Of a stretch of 64,000 bases of DNA, positions 23,950 to 35,068 are shown one piece after another. The position numbers were made by a program, and so were the translations under genes. Below the pieces are notes generated by a model. The model was given only the letters and a program-made list of their open reading frames with translations. It was not told the DNA's origin and did not search any database. The stretch comes from Clostridium sp. GTDB lineage: Bacteria > Bacillota > Clostridia > Clostridiales > Clostridiaceae. The first letter of the stretch is position 1; each line of letters opens with the position of its first letter. The DNA lies in contig NZ_JAKVOI010000001.1 in NCBI RefSeq assembly GCF_022482905.1, positions 1,923,958 through 1,987,957 of the forward strand. Reading direction: 5' to 3'.

Positions 23950-24815
23950 TTAGATATTTATAATCTCATACTCTCTTACACCGATACCATGTGCAGCAGC
24001 TGTTTCGACCGTATGAATTGCGTTTCTGGAATTCATTCGTTCAATGAGCGCAGCTTTACCCGGATCCGGTGAATTAACAATAGCATCGTAGCAGGCCTGA
24101 TCAATGGCTACCGGGTCTGTTGATGCAAAGATACAATATCCGCCATCTCTGGCTTGTGTGGATGACTGTCGCAGTCACAGCCAACAGACAATCTGTTGGC
24201 TACATTGATGTATACGATATTCTCACTGCCCATATATTCAACTACCGACTTATCCGCATCTGCCATACTCTCTAAAAAGGAATCATGATCAGCTGTCCAT
24301 ATTTTCTCCAACTTACCAACACCATGGATATTTGCCTTTCCATGAGAGGATGCCACCCCAATGGACGTATTCTTAAGAGCTCCACCAAAGCCTCCCATAA
24401 GATGTCCTTTAAAATGAGATAGCATCAACATGGAATCATAGCTTTGTAAATGAGAACCAACGAAGTTTTCCCTCAGATGAGTTCCATTGATGACAGGAAT
24501 GGAAATTTCACCATCCTCATCCATGATATCACATGGGGCTATTTCAGGAAATCCATGTTCATGGATAGCCTTCCAATGCTCCTCTGTAGTATTTCGCCTA
24601 CCTTCATAGGCTGTGTTGCACTCTACAATTGTACCCTCTAGTTCCTGCACAAGATTCTTAATCAGGGACGGCTGCAGGAAATTATGTCCACCCGGTTCTC
24701 CGGTGGATATCTTAATGGCCACCTTTCCTTTCAATTTCACATCCATTACATGATATATCTCCTGTAAAGACTCCGGTGCAATCTCTGTGGTAAAATAAAC
24801 CTTTGATTTTTCCAT
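23950..24815 (-). pseudogene. DUF362 iron-sulfur-type protein, frameshifted
   Basis: From ATG at 24815 (AAGGAGG upstream) the frame encodes MEKSKVYFTTEIAPESLQEI, the DUF362 core with GEPGGHNFLQP, LSHFKGHLMGGFGGALKNTS and CDCDSHPHKPEMADI, stopping at 24108. The missing end is present in another frame as IFASTDPVAIDQACYDAI, through AAHGIGVREYEIINI, to a stop at 23950. A single-base loss near 24136 explains it (the family reads ADIGI, here one G is missing). DUF362 proteins are metal- or cluster-containing and of uncertain role. As the sequence stands the last 60 residues are lost. Confidence 0.82.
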
Positions 24816-24828
24816 AAAAACCTCCTTC

Positions 24829-26103
<1,275 letters not shown>

Positions 26104-26328
26104 AAATTTTTTCTCCTCATATTTAATTTTTATCTGTATGCTCTGTCATATATCTTCACGCAAGCCTCATGTGACAATGGACATGGATCACACATAAACA
26201 AACCACTCACAGTCCCTCTTGCATTTTAGACTTGCATAAGTTTCTTTCATATACTATGATAGATATATTCTAATGCCTAAACCTAACCTTAGGTCAATAC
26301 TTTCTTGTAAATTTTTTGGAGGTGCTTT
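26104..26328. other. Divergent promoter region with a coding relic
   Basis: Minus-strand sequence around 26225-26130 reads GTVSGLFMCDPCPLSHEACV then KIYDRAYR, a Cys-containing C-terminal relic of an unidentified protein. The promoters of the cupin and of the plus-strand MerR gene should also lie here. Confidence 0.35.
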
Positions 26329-26717
26329 ATGACTTATTCCATTGGAGAAATATCAAAAATGCTAAATATATCCATATCAGCACTGCGTTACTACGACAAG
26401 GAAGGACTGCTTCCTCTTGTGAATAGAACTCCTGGAAATATAAGGATATCAAACAATTCCTTGAATGGTGTGAAGAAGGAAATTCAACAATTGAACAGCG
26501 ATATGATCTATTCATTCATCAAAAAGAAAAAACTGAGAAACATATTGCTCTCCTACAAAATGCACTTGACCGAATCAATTATAAATGTGAGTTTTACAGA
26601 ATAGCAAAAGAAAATGAGACAACCAACGTTCCTGGATTACGTGAAGAACTGGCTATGAAATTTCTGAATAAAGACGCAAAAAAAGGATATCAGAGTAATC
26701 TGTTGTCCCTCTGCTAA
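26329..26717 (+). pseudogene. MerR-family regulator, internally deleted and frameshifted
   Basis: ATG at 26329 follows TTGGAGG and opens MTYSIGEISKMLNISISALRYYDKEGLLPL, a full MerR helix-turn-helix. After RTPGNI the expected next 25 residues are missing. The rest of the protein continues in another frame as KDIKQFLEWCEEGNSTIEQR, EKHIALLQNALDRINYKCEFY and NVPGLREELAMKFLNKD to a stop near 26717. Divergent from the cupin gene, it was probably its regulator. The product as written cannot form the normal dimer. Confidence 0.85.
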
Positions 26718-26749
26718 TTATATGCATTTGAAATTTATCTTACAGGTAT

Positions 26750-27184
26750 TTACCCTAAAACCATCTTGATATGTGGAATTCCATCTTCTAAAAACTCTTC
26801 TGACATTTGCTTAAATCCTGTTTTTTCATAAAATCCTTTTGCATAAGATTGAGCCTCTATTTTTATTTTTCCTGCATTCATCCTCTGCTTTGCAACCTTT
26901 ATTCCTTCCAAAAGAATTCTATTTCCTAATCCACATCCTCTTTTTACTGTCAATACTCTTCCGATGGACACCTCTTCAAAAGACACTCCCTTGTCAATTA
27001 CTCTTAAATAGGCCTTAATACCTGTATTATCTTTTAAAAACACATGGTAAGAATATCGGTCTTTATCATCCATTTCCTGATATGCACAATTCTGTTCCAC
27101 AACAAATACCGCAACTCTGATTTGCAATATTTTATATAATTCCTCAAGGGATAATTCTTCAAATCGTTTCACAATTAATTCCAT
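26750..27184 (-). CDS. ElaA-type GNAT acetyltransferase
   Basis: A 144-residue N-acetyltransferase with the ElaA opening FEELSLEELYKILQIRVAVFVVEQNCAYQEMDDKD, the beta-strand AYLRVI, and the acetyl-CoA-binding segment VSIGRVLTVKRGCGLGNRILLEG, ending AQSYAKGFYEKTGFKQMSEEF. ElaA proteins acetylate an unknown amine. It appears intact, lies between decayed genes, and has a GGAGG-like site upstream (GAGGCAAAT). Confidence 0.85.
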   Translation of the reverse strand: MELIVKRFEELSLEELYKILQIRVAVFVVEQNCAYQEMDDKDRYSYHVFLKDNTGIKAYLRVIDKGVSFEEVSIGRVLTVKRGCGLGNRILLEGIKVAKQRMNAGKIKIEAQSYAKGFYEKTGFKQMSEEFLEDGIPHIKMVLG

Positions 27185-27231
27185 ATATTTGCCTCCGTCA
27201 AATTACTACTTTACATTTTTTTATATCCAAA

Positions 27232-27708
27232 TTACAAATTAAAATTTAGCTGTTCCATTTTTTTAGTTATTTCATCCAATGAAATACATTCTGCATATCT
27301 GCCATTCCACATAAATTCATTGTAATACTGATAGCTTTGTTCTGATGACATAAATTTATTATTAACAGTTGTATTTGCATGTGCTGGAACTATAACATTA
27401 AATCCATATTCAAATCCACTTTTTATAGTAGCATCAATACAATAATCTGTTTGAAGTCCTACAATAATTATATCTTTTTCTCCCCTATCTATTAAATATT
27501 CTAATAATCCTGTCCCTCTAAAAGCACTATTAGCCTTCTTATCAAATATTTTTTCATCATTCATCGGTTCAAACTCCTCATATATTTCAAAGCCATCATT
27601 TCCTTTTGCCAATTCATTTCCTATTCCATCATCATGACGTACATATATTACTTCTATATTATTTGCCCTAGCCCTACATATTATTTCTTTAACATTAGAT
27701 ACAAACAT
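27232..27708 (-). pseudogene. Isochorismatase-like cysteine hydrolase, 5' truncated
   Basis: The 158-codon frame matches this family from about residue 30: FVSNVKEIICRARANNIEVI, YVRHDDGIGNELAKG, the lysine-bearing IFDKKANSAFRGTGL, and the catalytic Cys in IIVGLQTDYCIDATI followed by AHANTT. The N-terminal LLVIDVQN segment holding the catalytic aspartate is absent, and upstream sequence has stops in all frames. Two of three catalytic residues remain (Lys, Cys), so activity is not expected. Confidence 0.75.
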
Positions 27709-27896
27709 ATTAAACTCATATAATTTTCATTTGTTATCAACTTTTGCGTATAACTACTAATAAAACCATTTTAATCTCCTTTTCAAAATTGGAATTTATC
27801 AGTTACAATTCTATACTTTATCTTTCTTTCATTACTACGCTTTTACCTATGATAAATTTGCAAGCACTATATATAAAATATTCCACCAAGCTTTTA

Positions 27897-28076
27897 TCAA
27901 TACAAATCATATTCATCTTCAATATTAGCCATAACAAATTTTTCTTTCCAAAGTATTCTAACAAAGCGACTTCCCTCATCATATTTGGTATCGCGATATG
28001 AATATACTCCAATTGCATGTATATGTATATCTCCAGCTGAATATCTAAGTTCAGCTAAATAGTTTAATATGTCCAT
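27897..28076 (-). CDS. 59-residue hypothetical protein
   Basis: ATG at 28076 begins MDILNYLAELRYSAGDIHIH and AIGVYSYRDTKYDEGSRFVR, ending ILWKEKFVMANIEDEYDLY. It follows the PLD-like gene stop by 9 bp and shares its strand, so it is probably the last gene of that operon. The alternating hydrophobic and charged content looks like a genuine small protein, but I do not recognise a family. Two longer frames on either strand in this interval have poor coding character. Confidence 0.5.
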   Translation of the reverse strand: MDILNYLAELRYSAGDIHIHAIGVYSYRDTKYDEGSRFVRILWKEKFVMANIEDEYDLY

Positions 28077-28085
28077 GTCTACTTT

Positions 28086-28795
28086 TTACTGTGCCATCTC
28101 TTCTTCTTTTTCATCAAAGTCTATACCACTAAAAAAGGCCTGCTCCCTAGTATCACTAAAAGCTTGATAAATTCCGTATAAATTAGTATAAACAGATATA
28201 TCGTAAAAATCTGTATATTGTTCATCTTGTCTAAATCCACAACCACATTGCTTGTAAACGTCTAATCGAGTTTGATAATCACTTTCTTGAGAAATAATAC
28301 AAATATTATATATAGGTGTTTTACAATATTCACAAAGAGGTGGTTTTTGAATTGCAATTATGTCTTCTCTCGATAAATTAGATAAACAACTAAATTCATA
28401 TTTAAACTTATCCACAACATTCTGTTCATCACAAAATGCTAGATATTCAAAATTCTTATTTGCATTTTTTGACCAATTATATGATCCAAAGCAAACATAA
28501 GCAGAATCAATTATAACAAATTTTCATGCATATACTGTCTATTAGATGCCATGCGAAACTTCTTAATTTTCGCACCATATAACTTTAGGTCTTCTATTAT
28601 GCTATCATATCTGCTATTTATAAAATCGTCATTAATAACTATTTTAAGATTAATCCCATTCGTTAGCAGTTGTTTAAATAATTTCTTATAAACTTCAAAA
28701 TTAATCCATGCAACAGCTATTTTTACACTTTTTTGTGCACAATTTAATTCATTGAAAATTTCATTTTGCAAGTTATCAGACATTACATCTGTCAT
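28086..28795 (-). pseudogene. PLD-like nuclease/zinc-ribbon protein, split at the HKD motif
   Basis: The first frame (28795-28511) encodes MTDVMSDNLQNEIFNELNCA, KSVKIAVAWINFEVYKKLF and ends YMHENLL. Adding one A in the run at 28521-28524 restores HEKFVIIDSAYVCFGSYNW, a complete HxKxxxxD phospholipase D signature, and joins the second frame (28415-28086), which carries a CEYCKTP and QCGCGF zinc-ribbon-like part. The restored protein is about 236 residues, a single-HKD PLD-family nuclease that would dimerise. As given, translation stops within the catalytic motif. This could be a natural inactivation or a homopolymer miscall. Confidence 0.8.
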
Positions 28796-28873
28796 AAAAT
28801 CACCTCTGTTTTGTTATGTAAAGTTTAAAACAACTAAATAGCCACATTTGATATACCATCACAGTCGAGTAGA

Positions 28874-29192
28874 CTTACACCTCACAATGTAAGCCCCTCA
28901 CAGAATCCGTACGTGCGGATTTCCCGCATACGGCTCCTCATAATAACATTCACAGTTAAAACAGTTTAAAATATATCTTTGGTTTTGCTAGCGGATAATA
29001 CTTTAGCATTTCTGTATATCCATCCCAGCAGTAGCTTTTCTTATCACTTCGTCTGTTAAGAGTCTTACATAGAAATTTCTGTACTCTATGCAAAAAGTTT
29101 GTTATCATCTTACCATTGAAAGATACGCCATAGTACCTATAATGCCCAACCAATTTCAGATTTAATGCCTTTATCATTTCTTTAACCGGCAT
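28874..29192 (-). mobile_element. 3' fragment of a group II intron with maturase C-terminus
   Basis: On the minus strand 29192-28956 encodes TKELIKALN-like text (VKEMIKALNLKLVGHYRYYG), FLCKTLNRRSDKKSYCWDGY and LKYYPLAKPKIY, the C-terminal part of a group II intron reverse transcriptase/maturase. Immediately after its stop comes a ribozyme-like tail with GAGCCGTATGCGGGAAATCC and GCACGTACGGATTCT, typical of intron domains IV-VI. The reverse transcriptase core is missing, so only the 3' end remains. It marks an old insertion inside the island. Confidence 0.82.
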
Positions 29193-29271
29193 AATTTAAT
29201 GAACCTCCCGCTCGATGAAAAGTAACATTTATTCATTAATAATTAGGTTTAATATCCGAAATAGTTGCCTT

Positions 29272-30114
29272 TTAAATTTCAATCTTTTTAAATTGTTTAA
29301 GTATTTCTACTTGATTTTTTATCGAATATAACTCCATTTGATAGCCATATTCAGTTTTTTCGGCTATCCCGTAACATATTATAAGTGAGTTCTTTATTTC
29401 ATCTACTAAATTAGTGTTTTTTTCAACATATTCATAACTTATAAATAAGTTAAAACTCTTAGAATTTTTGTACTCTGGATTTTTTCCCTTTGTCATAGGA
29501 ATTACATAATTTGAACCTCTTTTATATGGTCTACTGGTGTTACCTCTTAGGATGCATATAACTTCATTACCATTACTTTGATCTATTATATCAATTATCT
29601 CATCTTGTGTCTTAATTATATCTTTTATACTAACTTGCTTTCCATCTTCGACTAATAATTTTAAATCTTCATATTCTGGTTTGATGTTAAATTTATTCTT
29701 AGAATCTAAGAGATTCTTAATTTGATAAATAAATTTTTGAGTTGTTTTTCCTCCAAATCTTTTGGCTCTCTTACCTCTTGAAACAGAAGGCGGAGTATTA
29801 GGGGTATCCAGTCTCATTGATCTTGGTAGTATAGTTGAAACAAGTACTTCCAAGTCTACATCTCCGCTAAAAGTATTCCTTTGTTTTTCAGCATTAGGAA
29901 CACAGCACCCGTCTTTATGATTAGTATTAGGCCAATTTTTAAAATGTGGATCATCATGTGATTTACCTCTTGAAAATTGCACTTGTGAATTGCAAAATAT
30001 ACACTTAAACTGCCTTCGATCTTCTTCATTATATGAATTATAATTTTCATCAATTTCAATAGCGCTCACAGGATCTTCAAAATTTCTATACCTTGCATGG
30101 CTCATTCTAGACAC
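29272..30114 (-). CDS. Protein with CoiA-like zinc-ribbon N-terminus, function unknown
   Basis: A 280-residue protein. Residues about 35-75 contain FKCIFCNSQVQFSRGKSHDD, PHFKNWPNTNHKDGC, a Cys2/His/Cys pattern like the zinc ribbon that opens CoiA-type competence and nuclease proteins. The rest (KTTQKFIYQIKNLLDSKNKF and VICILRGNTSRPYK) I do not recognise. The gene lies 84 bp past the TIR-domain gene on the same strand and may be part of one unit with it. Very AT-rich. The start at 30114 is the first in frame; an ATG two residues on (MSHARY) is equally possible. Confidence 0.6.
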   Translation of the reverse strand: MSRMSHARYRNFEDPVSAIEIDENYNSYNEEDRRQFKCIFCNSQVQFSRGKSHDDPHFKNWPNTNHKDGCCVPNAEKQRNTFSGDVDLEVLVSTILPRSMRLDTPNTPPSVSRGKRAKRFGGKTTQKFIYQIKNLLDSKNKFNIKPEYEDLKLLVEDGKQVSIKDIIKTQDEIIDIIDQSNGNEVICILRGNTSRPYKRGSNYVIPMTKGKNPEYKNSKSFNLFISYEYVEKNTNLVDEIKNSLIICYGIAEKTEYGYQMELYSIKNQVEILKQFKKIEI

Positions 30115-30197
30115 AGTTAGCCATCTCCTTTTTAATGCATTCTCTATGATTCGTTTATTACTAATTTTTTTGCACTTTTATGTGTATCAAAATTATA

Positions 30198-31325
30198 TCA
30201 GTTATTACCAGACTCCTTTAGCTTAAAAATCAGATGACACTGTCGCATTTCTTCGATCAACTCAAGAACAGCTTCTGCATCAACTTCTGCAACTTTAAAT
30301 GAAATGCCGATTATATGTAAATCTGTCTTACGCGAATCCAATTCTTTTTTATTTCTTATCCATAAATGAAAATTCTCTTTGTACTTATAGGTGCCTACAT
30401 TTCCTTTTACATATGTAAAAATATCTTCATTATCCGATATCACAGAAGAAATTGCTGCTTCATCATTTAAGCAATCATAAGTTTTATTGAGATAAAACTC
30501 CATACCCATCCACTCATTACAAATTCCTGCTTTTAAAACCACTTCTTTCAATAAATTGAATGACTTTGCAAAATTTTGCGTTGATAGCTTTATTATAAGC
30601 CTATGATTTTGATTCGGGTAACCATTCGTTGGTTCCTTTTCTTCTCCCTCGATTTCAATTTGTATACCCCCAACAAGAACTTTCTTGTGATAAGCCGCAT
30701 ATTGAATATTTTGGGAATCAAGATATTCTTTTATATCCGAAAAATACTTATCAATATCATATCTTATAATATTTTTATTGTTAGTTGAATCATAATATTG
30801 AGAACACCTTTCATATTTAATATATGAAAAAATATCACTTAGTTGTAAAGACAAAGAGGGTTCTGTAACAGAACTAAAGACTGCCTTATAATCTGCCTCT
30901 GTAAATGCCTCACTAAACTTTAGATTGAACTTTCTGTTTATCACAGTAATGAAATTATTAAGACTATCCGCCAAATTAATGTCAAATCCCTGCAATAAAT
31001 TGAGTGGTGCTTTAAGCTGACCAATGTTTACACCTATACCAACAGGTATAACTTCAATATTTTTAGAGTAAGCAAATCCGGCCTCAAAATATATCCATGC
31101 GGAATCAATCGAGGTAGGAGTAACAAACACAAACATTATTTGGGCATTATTAAGTCCCTCCTCAATCTTATGTACCCAATTGTGCCCAAACGGTATGCTT
31201 TGTCCATCACTAGACATAAAAATATCTAGGACATTAGCAGTTATTGCAGTAATTCTATTTTTTATCGGTAGAATGGTTGAACTATCTAGGCTCGAATGAC
31301 TAAAGAAAATTGTAGGTTTATACAT
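30198..31325 (-). CDS. TIR-domain protein with unknown C-terminal domain
   Basis: A 375-residue protein. Residues 1-105 are a TIR domain: KPTIFFSHSSLDSSTI, IEEGLNNAQIMFVFVTPTSI and DSAWIYFEAGFAYSKNIEVI, with Glu81 at the position of the catalytic glutamate of NAD-cleaving TIRs. Residues about 150-375 form an unrecognised domain (KYERCSQYYDSTNNKNIIRY; NRKFNLKF before it). Bacterial TIR proteins usually degrade NAD or make signalling molecules on phage infection. Its position in a run of defence-type genes supports this role. ATG at 31325 is preferred to TTG at 31343 because the TIR fold starts there. Confidence 0.78.
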   Translation of the reverse strand: MYKPTIFFSHSSLDSSTILPIKNRITAITANVLDIFMSSDGQSIPFGHNWVHKIEEGLNNAQIMFVFVTPTSIDSAWIYFEAGFAYSKNIEVIPVGIGVNIGQLKAPLNLLQGFDINLADSLNNFITVINRKFNLKFSEAFTEADYKAVFSSVTEPSLSLQLSDIFSYIKYERCSQYYDSTNNKNIIRYDIDKYFSDIKEYLDSQNIQYAAYHKKVLVGGIQIEIEGEEKEPTNGYPNQNHRLIIKLSTQNFAKSFNLLKEVVLKAGICNEWMGMEFYLNKTYDCLNDEAAISSVISDNEDIFTYVKGNVGTYKYKENFHLWIRNKKELDSRKTDLHIIGISFKVAEVDAEAVLELIEEMRQCHLIFKLKESGNN

Positions 31326-31464
31326 ATACTCATCTTCTTTCAATATAATCTATTTATTTAATTTAATTGTCCAAATATTTTCTAATTGATTTTATCTATA
31401 AATCGACCTTTTTTCACATGATAAACACTAATACTCATTGTGCTATTCCATAAACCTTGTTGAA

Positions 31465-31490
31465 CTTCCGGTTATTAGCCTAACAGGAAG
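31465..31490. terminator. Hairpin downstream of the STAND gene
   Basis: Arms cttccggtta and taacaggaag (one mismatch) around a six-base loop, 70 bp past the stop at 31559. It may terminate the large minus-strand gene; no strong T-run is seen. Confidence 0.4.
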
Positions 31491-31558
31491 CTTATTAATC
31501 TAGCTGTTTTATGACACCCTAAATTTTACTAACTTTGATAATAGAAGCATATATTCTT

Positions 31559-34500
31559 TTATATCTCAAGATCTTGTTTTATATCTTTAATTTCTTCAAT
31601 CTGTTTTATTGAATCTGCCATTTTTGATAATAAAAATTTATCTAACAAATCATAACAAAATTCATTCCAACTTCCTGGTTCATTAATCGTTTCTCCGTTA
31701 AATCCAAAGCCTCTTCTATATTCAATTACGTTGTTTCCTGTAAACCATAATATATGTGTTTTAAGAATCTCAGCAAGTCCTGTTTCAATATCTTCTTCAG
31801 AAAGATTTTTATAATAAAAATACGAAAAATATTCCAAGTTACTCTTGATTGAACTAAGTCTTACATTATTATCTTCCTCACTTTTGTAATCTTCAACAAT
31901 TCTGCTTAATACTTTTAATATTTGTTTGTCATCTAAAAAAGTAAATACTGCTTCATATGCACGATCAGCGCCATCAAAATCCCATGAGTATTTATATTTT
32001 CTTTGAAGCAATGTATCTAACAATGGCAATATATGATTATCAATATTTAGTTTTCCATCATACTTTTTAACTATTTCACTTATATAATCCCATCTAAAAT
32101 TATTATCCATTTCATCCTTATTTCTTTGTTCATTGTAATCGTTTATTACATACATAACAGCTTCTTCGCAAGACATACTTTCTATTTTCTCGTTAAGTTC
32201 CAACAAATCTCTTTTAAATTTATTTTTATCTTCAAACCATCTATCAGGCAATCTATAATCATAGGTTCCTTTATCTGCAAGATACTCCTCTTCTGCAATT
32301 TCTTTTAATGAATTATCCAAATCCTTATATCCAAATTTCTTTCCTACTAACAATATACATGTTCTTAAATCATGTATATAAACCTTTTTTATATTATTTG
32401 AACTATCATATTTATTGCTATACTTATTAATTTTAAAAATAGCTGCACTCACTCTCCAAATGTTTTTAAGTTCGTTATTACTAATCTCTGCAACTTCAAG
32501 TAAAGATATTAGACCATCATAAACAGTATATAACCAATCTTTATCCCATTCTTCTTGTAAAGAAGCAAATCTCCATAGGTTTCCATACCCCATTTTTCCT
32601 GCACTAGATGCTATTGAAGCATTAATAAATACACCTGCTCTATTATCTCCAAGCTTTGATGCATTTTCAGAAACATTAAGTAATTCAACTCCAATATCCT
32701 CCCAGTGATTGTTGCTATAATTTGTTAATGTTTCAAACCATCTTAAAGGCATATATAAAGAGTATTCCTTTCTTCCTGTATATCCAATAGATTTTCGATT
32801 TAGCTTCTCTCTAACTTTCTCTATTCTAGATGACCATTTAACCAGTCCACCAAGAAAAATAAATTTTTCTCCTATATCATACATGTCAGATATTTCTGAT
32901 TTCCAAATTTCTCCATTATCTCCAACCCAGTGTTCAAACAAATCATCTAATAACTTGATTTCATTTTTATCTTTTAAGTAATTCCAATAAACATCAATAT
33001 TCTTGCTATAGTCTAGCTTAACTACTTGTTCTTTTATTACTTTATATAGAACACTATCAAAATAATTGCTAACCTCATTATTAATAAACATAAATACTCT
33101 AACTAATAGTTTTTCAATTTCAAAGCCACCCACTTCATGACGTCCGATTGGATTATCATCATTTACTAATACTCTAAAAATTGATTCAAACTCATTATGT
33201 TCACTATTATTTAGTTGTAGTCCACCTTTAAATTTTCTAATTAAATCTCCAAGATAGCTGCTGACTGTAACTAAATCCATTATAGCAATTTTCTCTCTTT
33301 TTGAACTTTTGCCTTCTCTATACGAATTCAAAACCTTATTAATAATGTAATCAAAATTCTTATGTAAGTACGCCAATATAAAGGAAATGATAACATAACC
33401 TTCAAACGAATCTTTAGTTAAATCGAAATACTCATCTTTAATATAATCGAATTCCTGTTCTTTTATATCCTTAATCCATTTATTAAATCTAACTGAATCT
33501 CCAGATAATATAACCCACAATAAACATCTTAAAATAAACATTTTTGAACCATTGTTTCTTGAATAAAAATTATCTAATAGTATTTTTGCATGCTCAATTT
33601 TGTTTTTATCAATTAAACTTAAAACAAAATCCTCCATATCCCTACTATAATGTATCCTCAAGCTACTCAATGTTCTCGCAAGGCTCTCTTCATCACAAAA
33701 TAGTTCTCCTTCCTTAAGCCAGCCCCTATAAAATAATGCTTTTGCCTTTTTATAATAATCAGGAATATTATCATCAATTTTTTCTTTTTTAAAGTTAATA
33801 CCTGTGTGTTGACATACTTCACCCCATTTTTCTAATATTGGTCCAATCGAATGTTCAAATATATATCTACCATCTTTTATTTCGATTTCATTGTTGCTAC
33901 GAAGCAAATCAAAAATATTTTCAGGACTATATGTACTAAACCATCTATCCATTATGCTTTTAGCTCTGGAGATTTCATTTTCATTTATAAGCCAAAGTAC
34001 TTCGTTCAAAACATCATTTAAATCATACTTAGTTAATAAGTCCTTACTTTTTACCTTACTTTCAGATTGCAATACAGAAGGTAACTTAATAGTACCTTGG
34101 TAATCTTTATCAAGCCATTGCATAGATTGTTTGAACTGATAGAATGTCGAAATAGCACAACTAAATGAATTTATTTTTCGTAAATCAGATACTTTTGTAA
34201 GTGATTTTATTGTTAATTCTAATTGATCTTCAATTTCAATAATTGGTCTTGATAAAGCTATTGCCTCCATAACATACTGCGCAGTAAATACATCAATAAA
34301 TTTATCTTCTTTTTCTGCCAATTTTAACATTCTAAACACAATTTCATGTTTAGATAAAAAATCATCACTCCTACTAGTATAGAAATTAGCTATTTTATAA
34401 GCTATTTCTTTCATTTCTTTTGGACTTTTTCTCAAATATTTTTCTAAATATATTCTGAAATCATTATGTAAAATTCTAAAGCCATCCTGTTCTTCTATTA

Positions 34501-35068
34501 AGACAGGATATAACTTTCTTAATACACTCTTCCAAACTCTTTCTTGTATATTTGCATCATCATAAATACTTGCTAATAACTCCGAACTAAGTTTTCTATT
34601 TATTAATCCAATTGCACCTGCTAATAAATAATCTACAAAAAGGACTGACGGTATTAGTTCAAGGGCAGATTTCCATGTATATTCATAATAAGCCATTAAC
34701 CCCGAGGACAAATTCTTTTCTCTCAACCTCAATCCTAGTTCTTCTATACTTTTACATTGTTTGGCCTCATATATCGCATATATAACAGGTAATGTGTTCC
34801 CTTCAAAAATATCCATTATTAACCTAATGACTGATTCAGTATATTCTTTACTTATTGAGGTGATTTCTTTTTTATAGAGCTCTATAACGTCTGATTTACC
34901 CAACCTTGGAATTTCAAGCTTAAGTAATTTATCATTTTCATAACTTAGCCAATCAGGATAAGATGGATATTCAAGTATAGGTTGTCCTACAATAAGAAAA
35001 CACACTTTATCAGGTACGCCTTCTGGAGGTATTATGGCTTTCAGCTCTTGCAGCATGATCAATTCCAT
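31559..35068 (-). CDS. Large STAND-type protein, 3' part (helical-repeat sensor region)
   Basis: A 1169-codon frame. Its beginning, LKAIIPPEGVPDKVCFLIVG, is the strand and sensor-1 region expected directly after the Walker B motif of a STAND NTPase, and that Walker B lies at the end of the upstream frame (35010-36296). Next come winged-helix-like and long helical regions with repeat character (KAKALFYRGWLKEGELFCDE, SLIDKNKIEHAKILLDNFYS, and similar), typical of the ligand-sensing C-terminus of Avs-like antiviral proteins. The two frames overlap by 59 bp and need a +1 (or -2) shift near 35045 to join. An ATG inside the overlap with weak upstream signals could in principle start this part alone, but it begins in the middle of the ATPase fold. 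Confidence 0.75.
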   Translation of the reverse strand: MELIMLQELKAIIPPEGVPDKVCFLIVGQPILEYPSYPDWLSYENDKLLKLEIPRLGKSDVIELYKKEITSISKEYTESVIRLIMDIFEGNTLPVIYAIYEAKQCKSIEELGLRLREKNLSSGLMAYYEYTWKSALELIPSVLFVDYLLAGAIGLINRKLSSELLASIYDDANIQERVWKSVLRKLYPVLIEEQDGFRILHNDFRIYLEKYLRKSPKEMKEIAYKIANFYTSRSDDFLSKHEIVFRMLKLAEKEDKFIDVFTAQYVMEAIALSRPIIEIEDQLELTIKSLTKVSDLRKINSFSCAISTFYQFKQSMQWLDKDYQGTIKLPSVLQSESKVKSKDLLTKYDLNDVLNEVLWLINENEISRAKSIMDRWFSTYSPENIFDLLRSNNEIEIKDGRYIFEHSIGPILEKWGEVCQHTGINFKKEKIDDNIPDYYKKAKALFYRGWLKEGELFCDEESLARTLSSLRIHYSRDMEDFVLSLIDKNKIEHAKILLDNFYSRNNGSKMFILRCLLWVILSGDSVRFNKWIKDIKEQEFDYIKDEYFDLTKDSFEGYVIISFILAYLHKNFDYIINKVLNSYREGKSSKREKIAIMDLVTVSSYLGDLIRKFKGGLQLNNSEHNEFESIFRVLVNDDNPIGRHEVGGFEIEKLLVRVFMFINNEVSNYFDSVLYKVIKEQVVKLDYSKNIDVYWNYLKDKNEIKLLDDLFEHWVGDNGEIWKSEISDMYDIGEKFIFLGGLVKWSSRIEKVREKLNRKSIGYTGRKEYSLYMPLRWFETLTNYSNNHWEDIGVELLNVSENASKLGDNRAGVFINASIASSAGKMGYGNLWRFASLQEEWDKDWLYTVYDGLISLLEVAEISNNELKNIWRVSAAIFKINKYSNKYDSSNNIKKVYIHDLRTCILLVGKKFGYKDLDNSLKEIAEEEYLADKGTYDYRLPDRWFEDKNKFKRDLLELNEKIESMSCEEAVMYVINDYNEQRNKDEMDNNFRWDYISEIVKKYDGKLNIDNHILPLLDTLLQRKYKYSWDFDGADRAYEAVFTFLDDKQILKVLSRIVEDYKSEEDNNVRLSSIKSNLEYFSYFYYKNLSEEDIETGLAEILKTHILWFTGNNVIEYRRGFGFNGETINEPGSWNEFCYDLLDKFLLSKMADSIKQIEEIKDIKQDLEI

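Noticed and set aside
27744-28018. Overlapping 85- and 66-codon frames on opposite strands
   Set aside because: Low-complexity, Ile/Phe-rich content without a ribosome site; the 59-codon frame at 27897-28076 explains the interval better.
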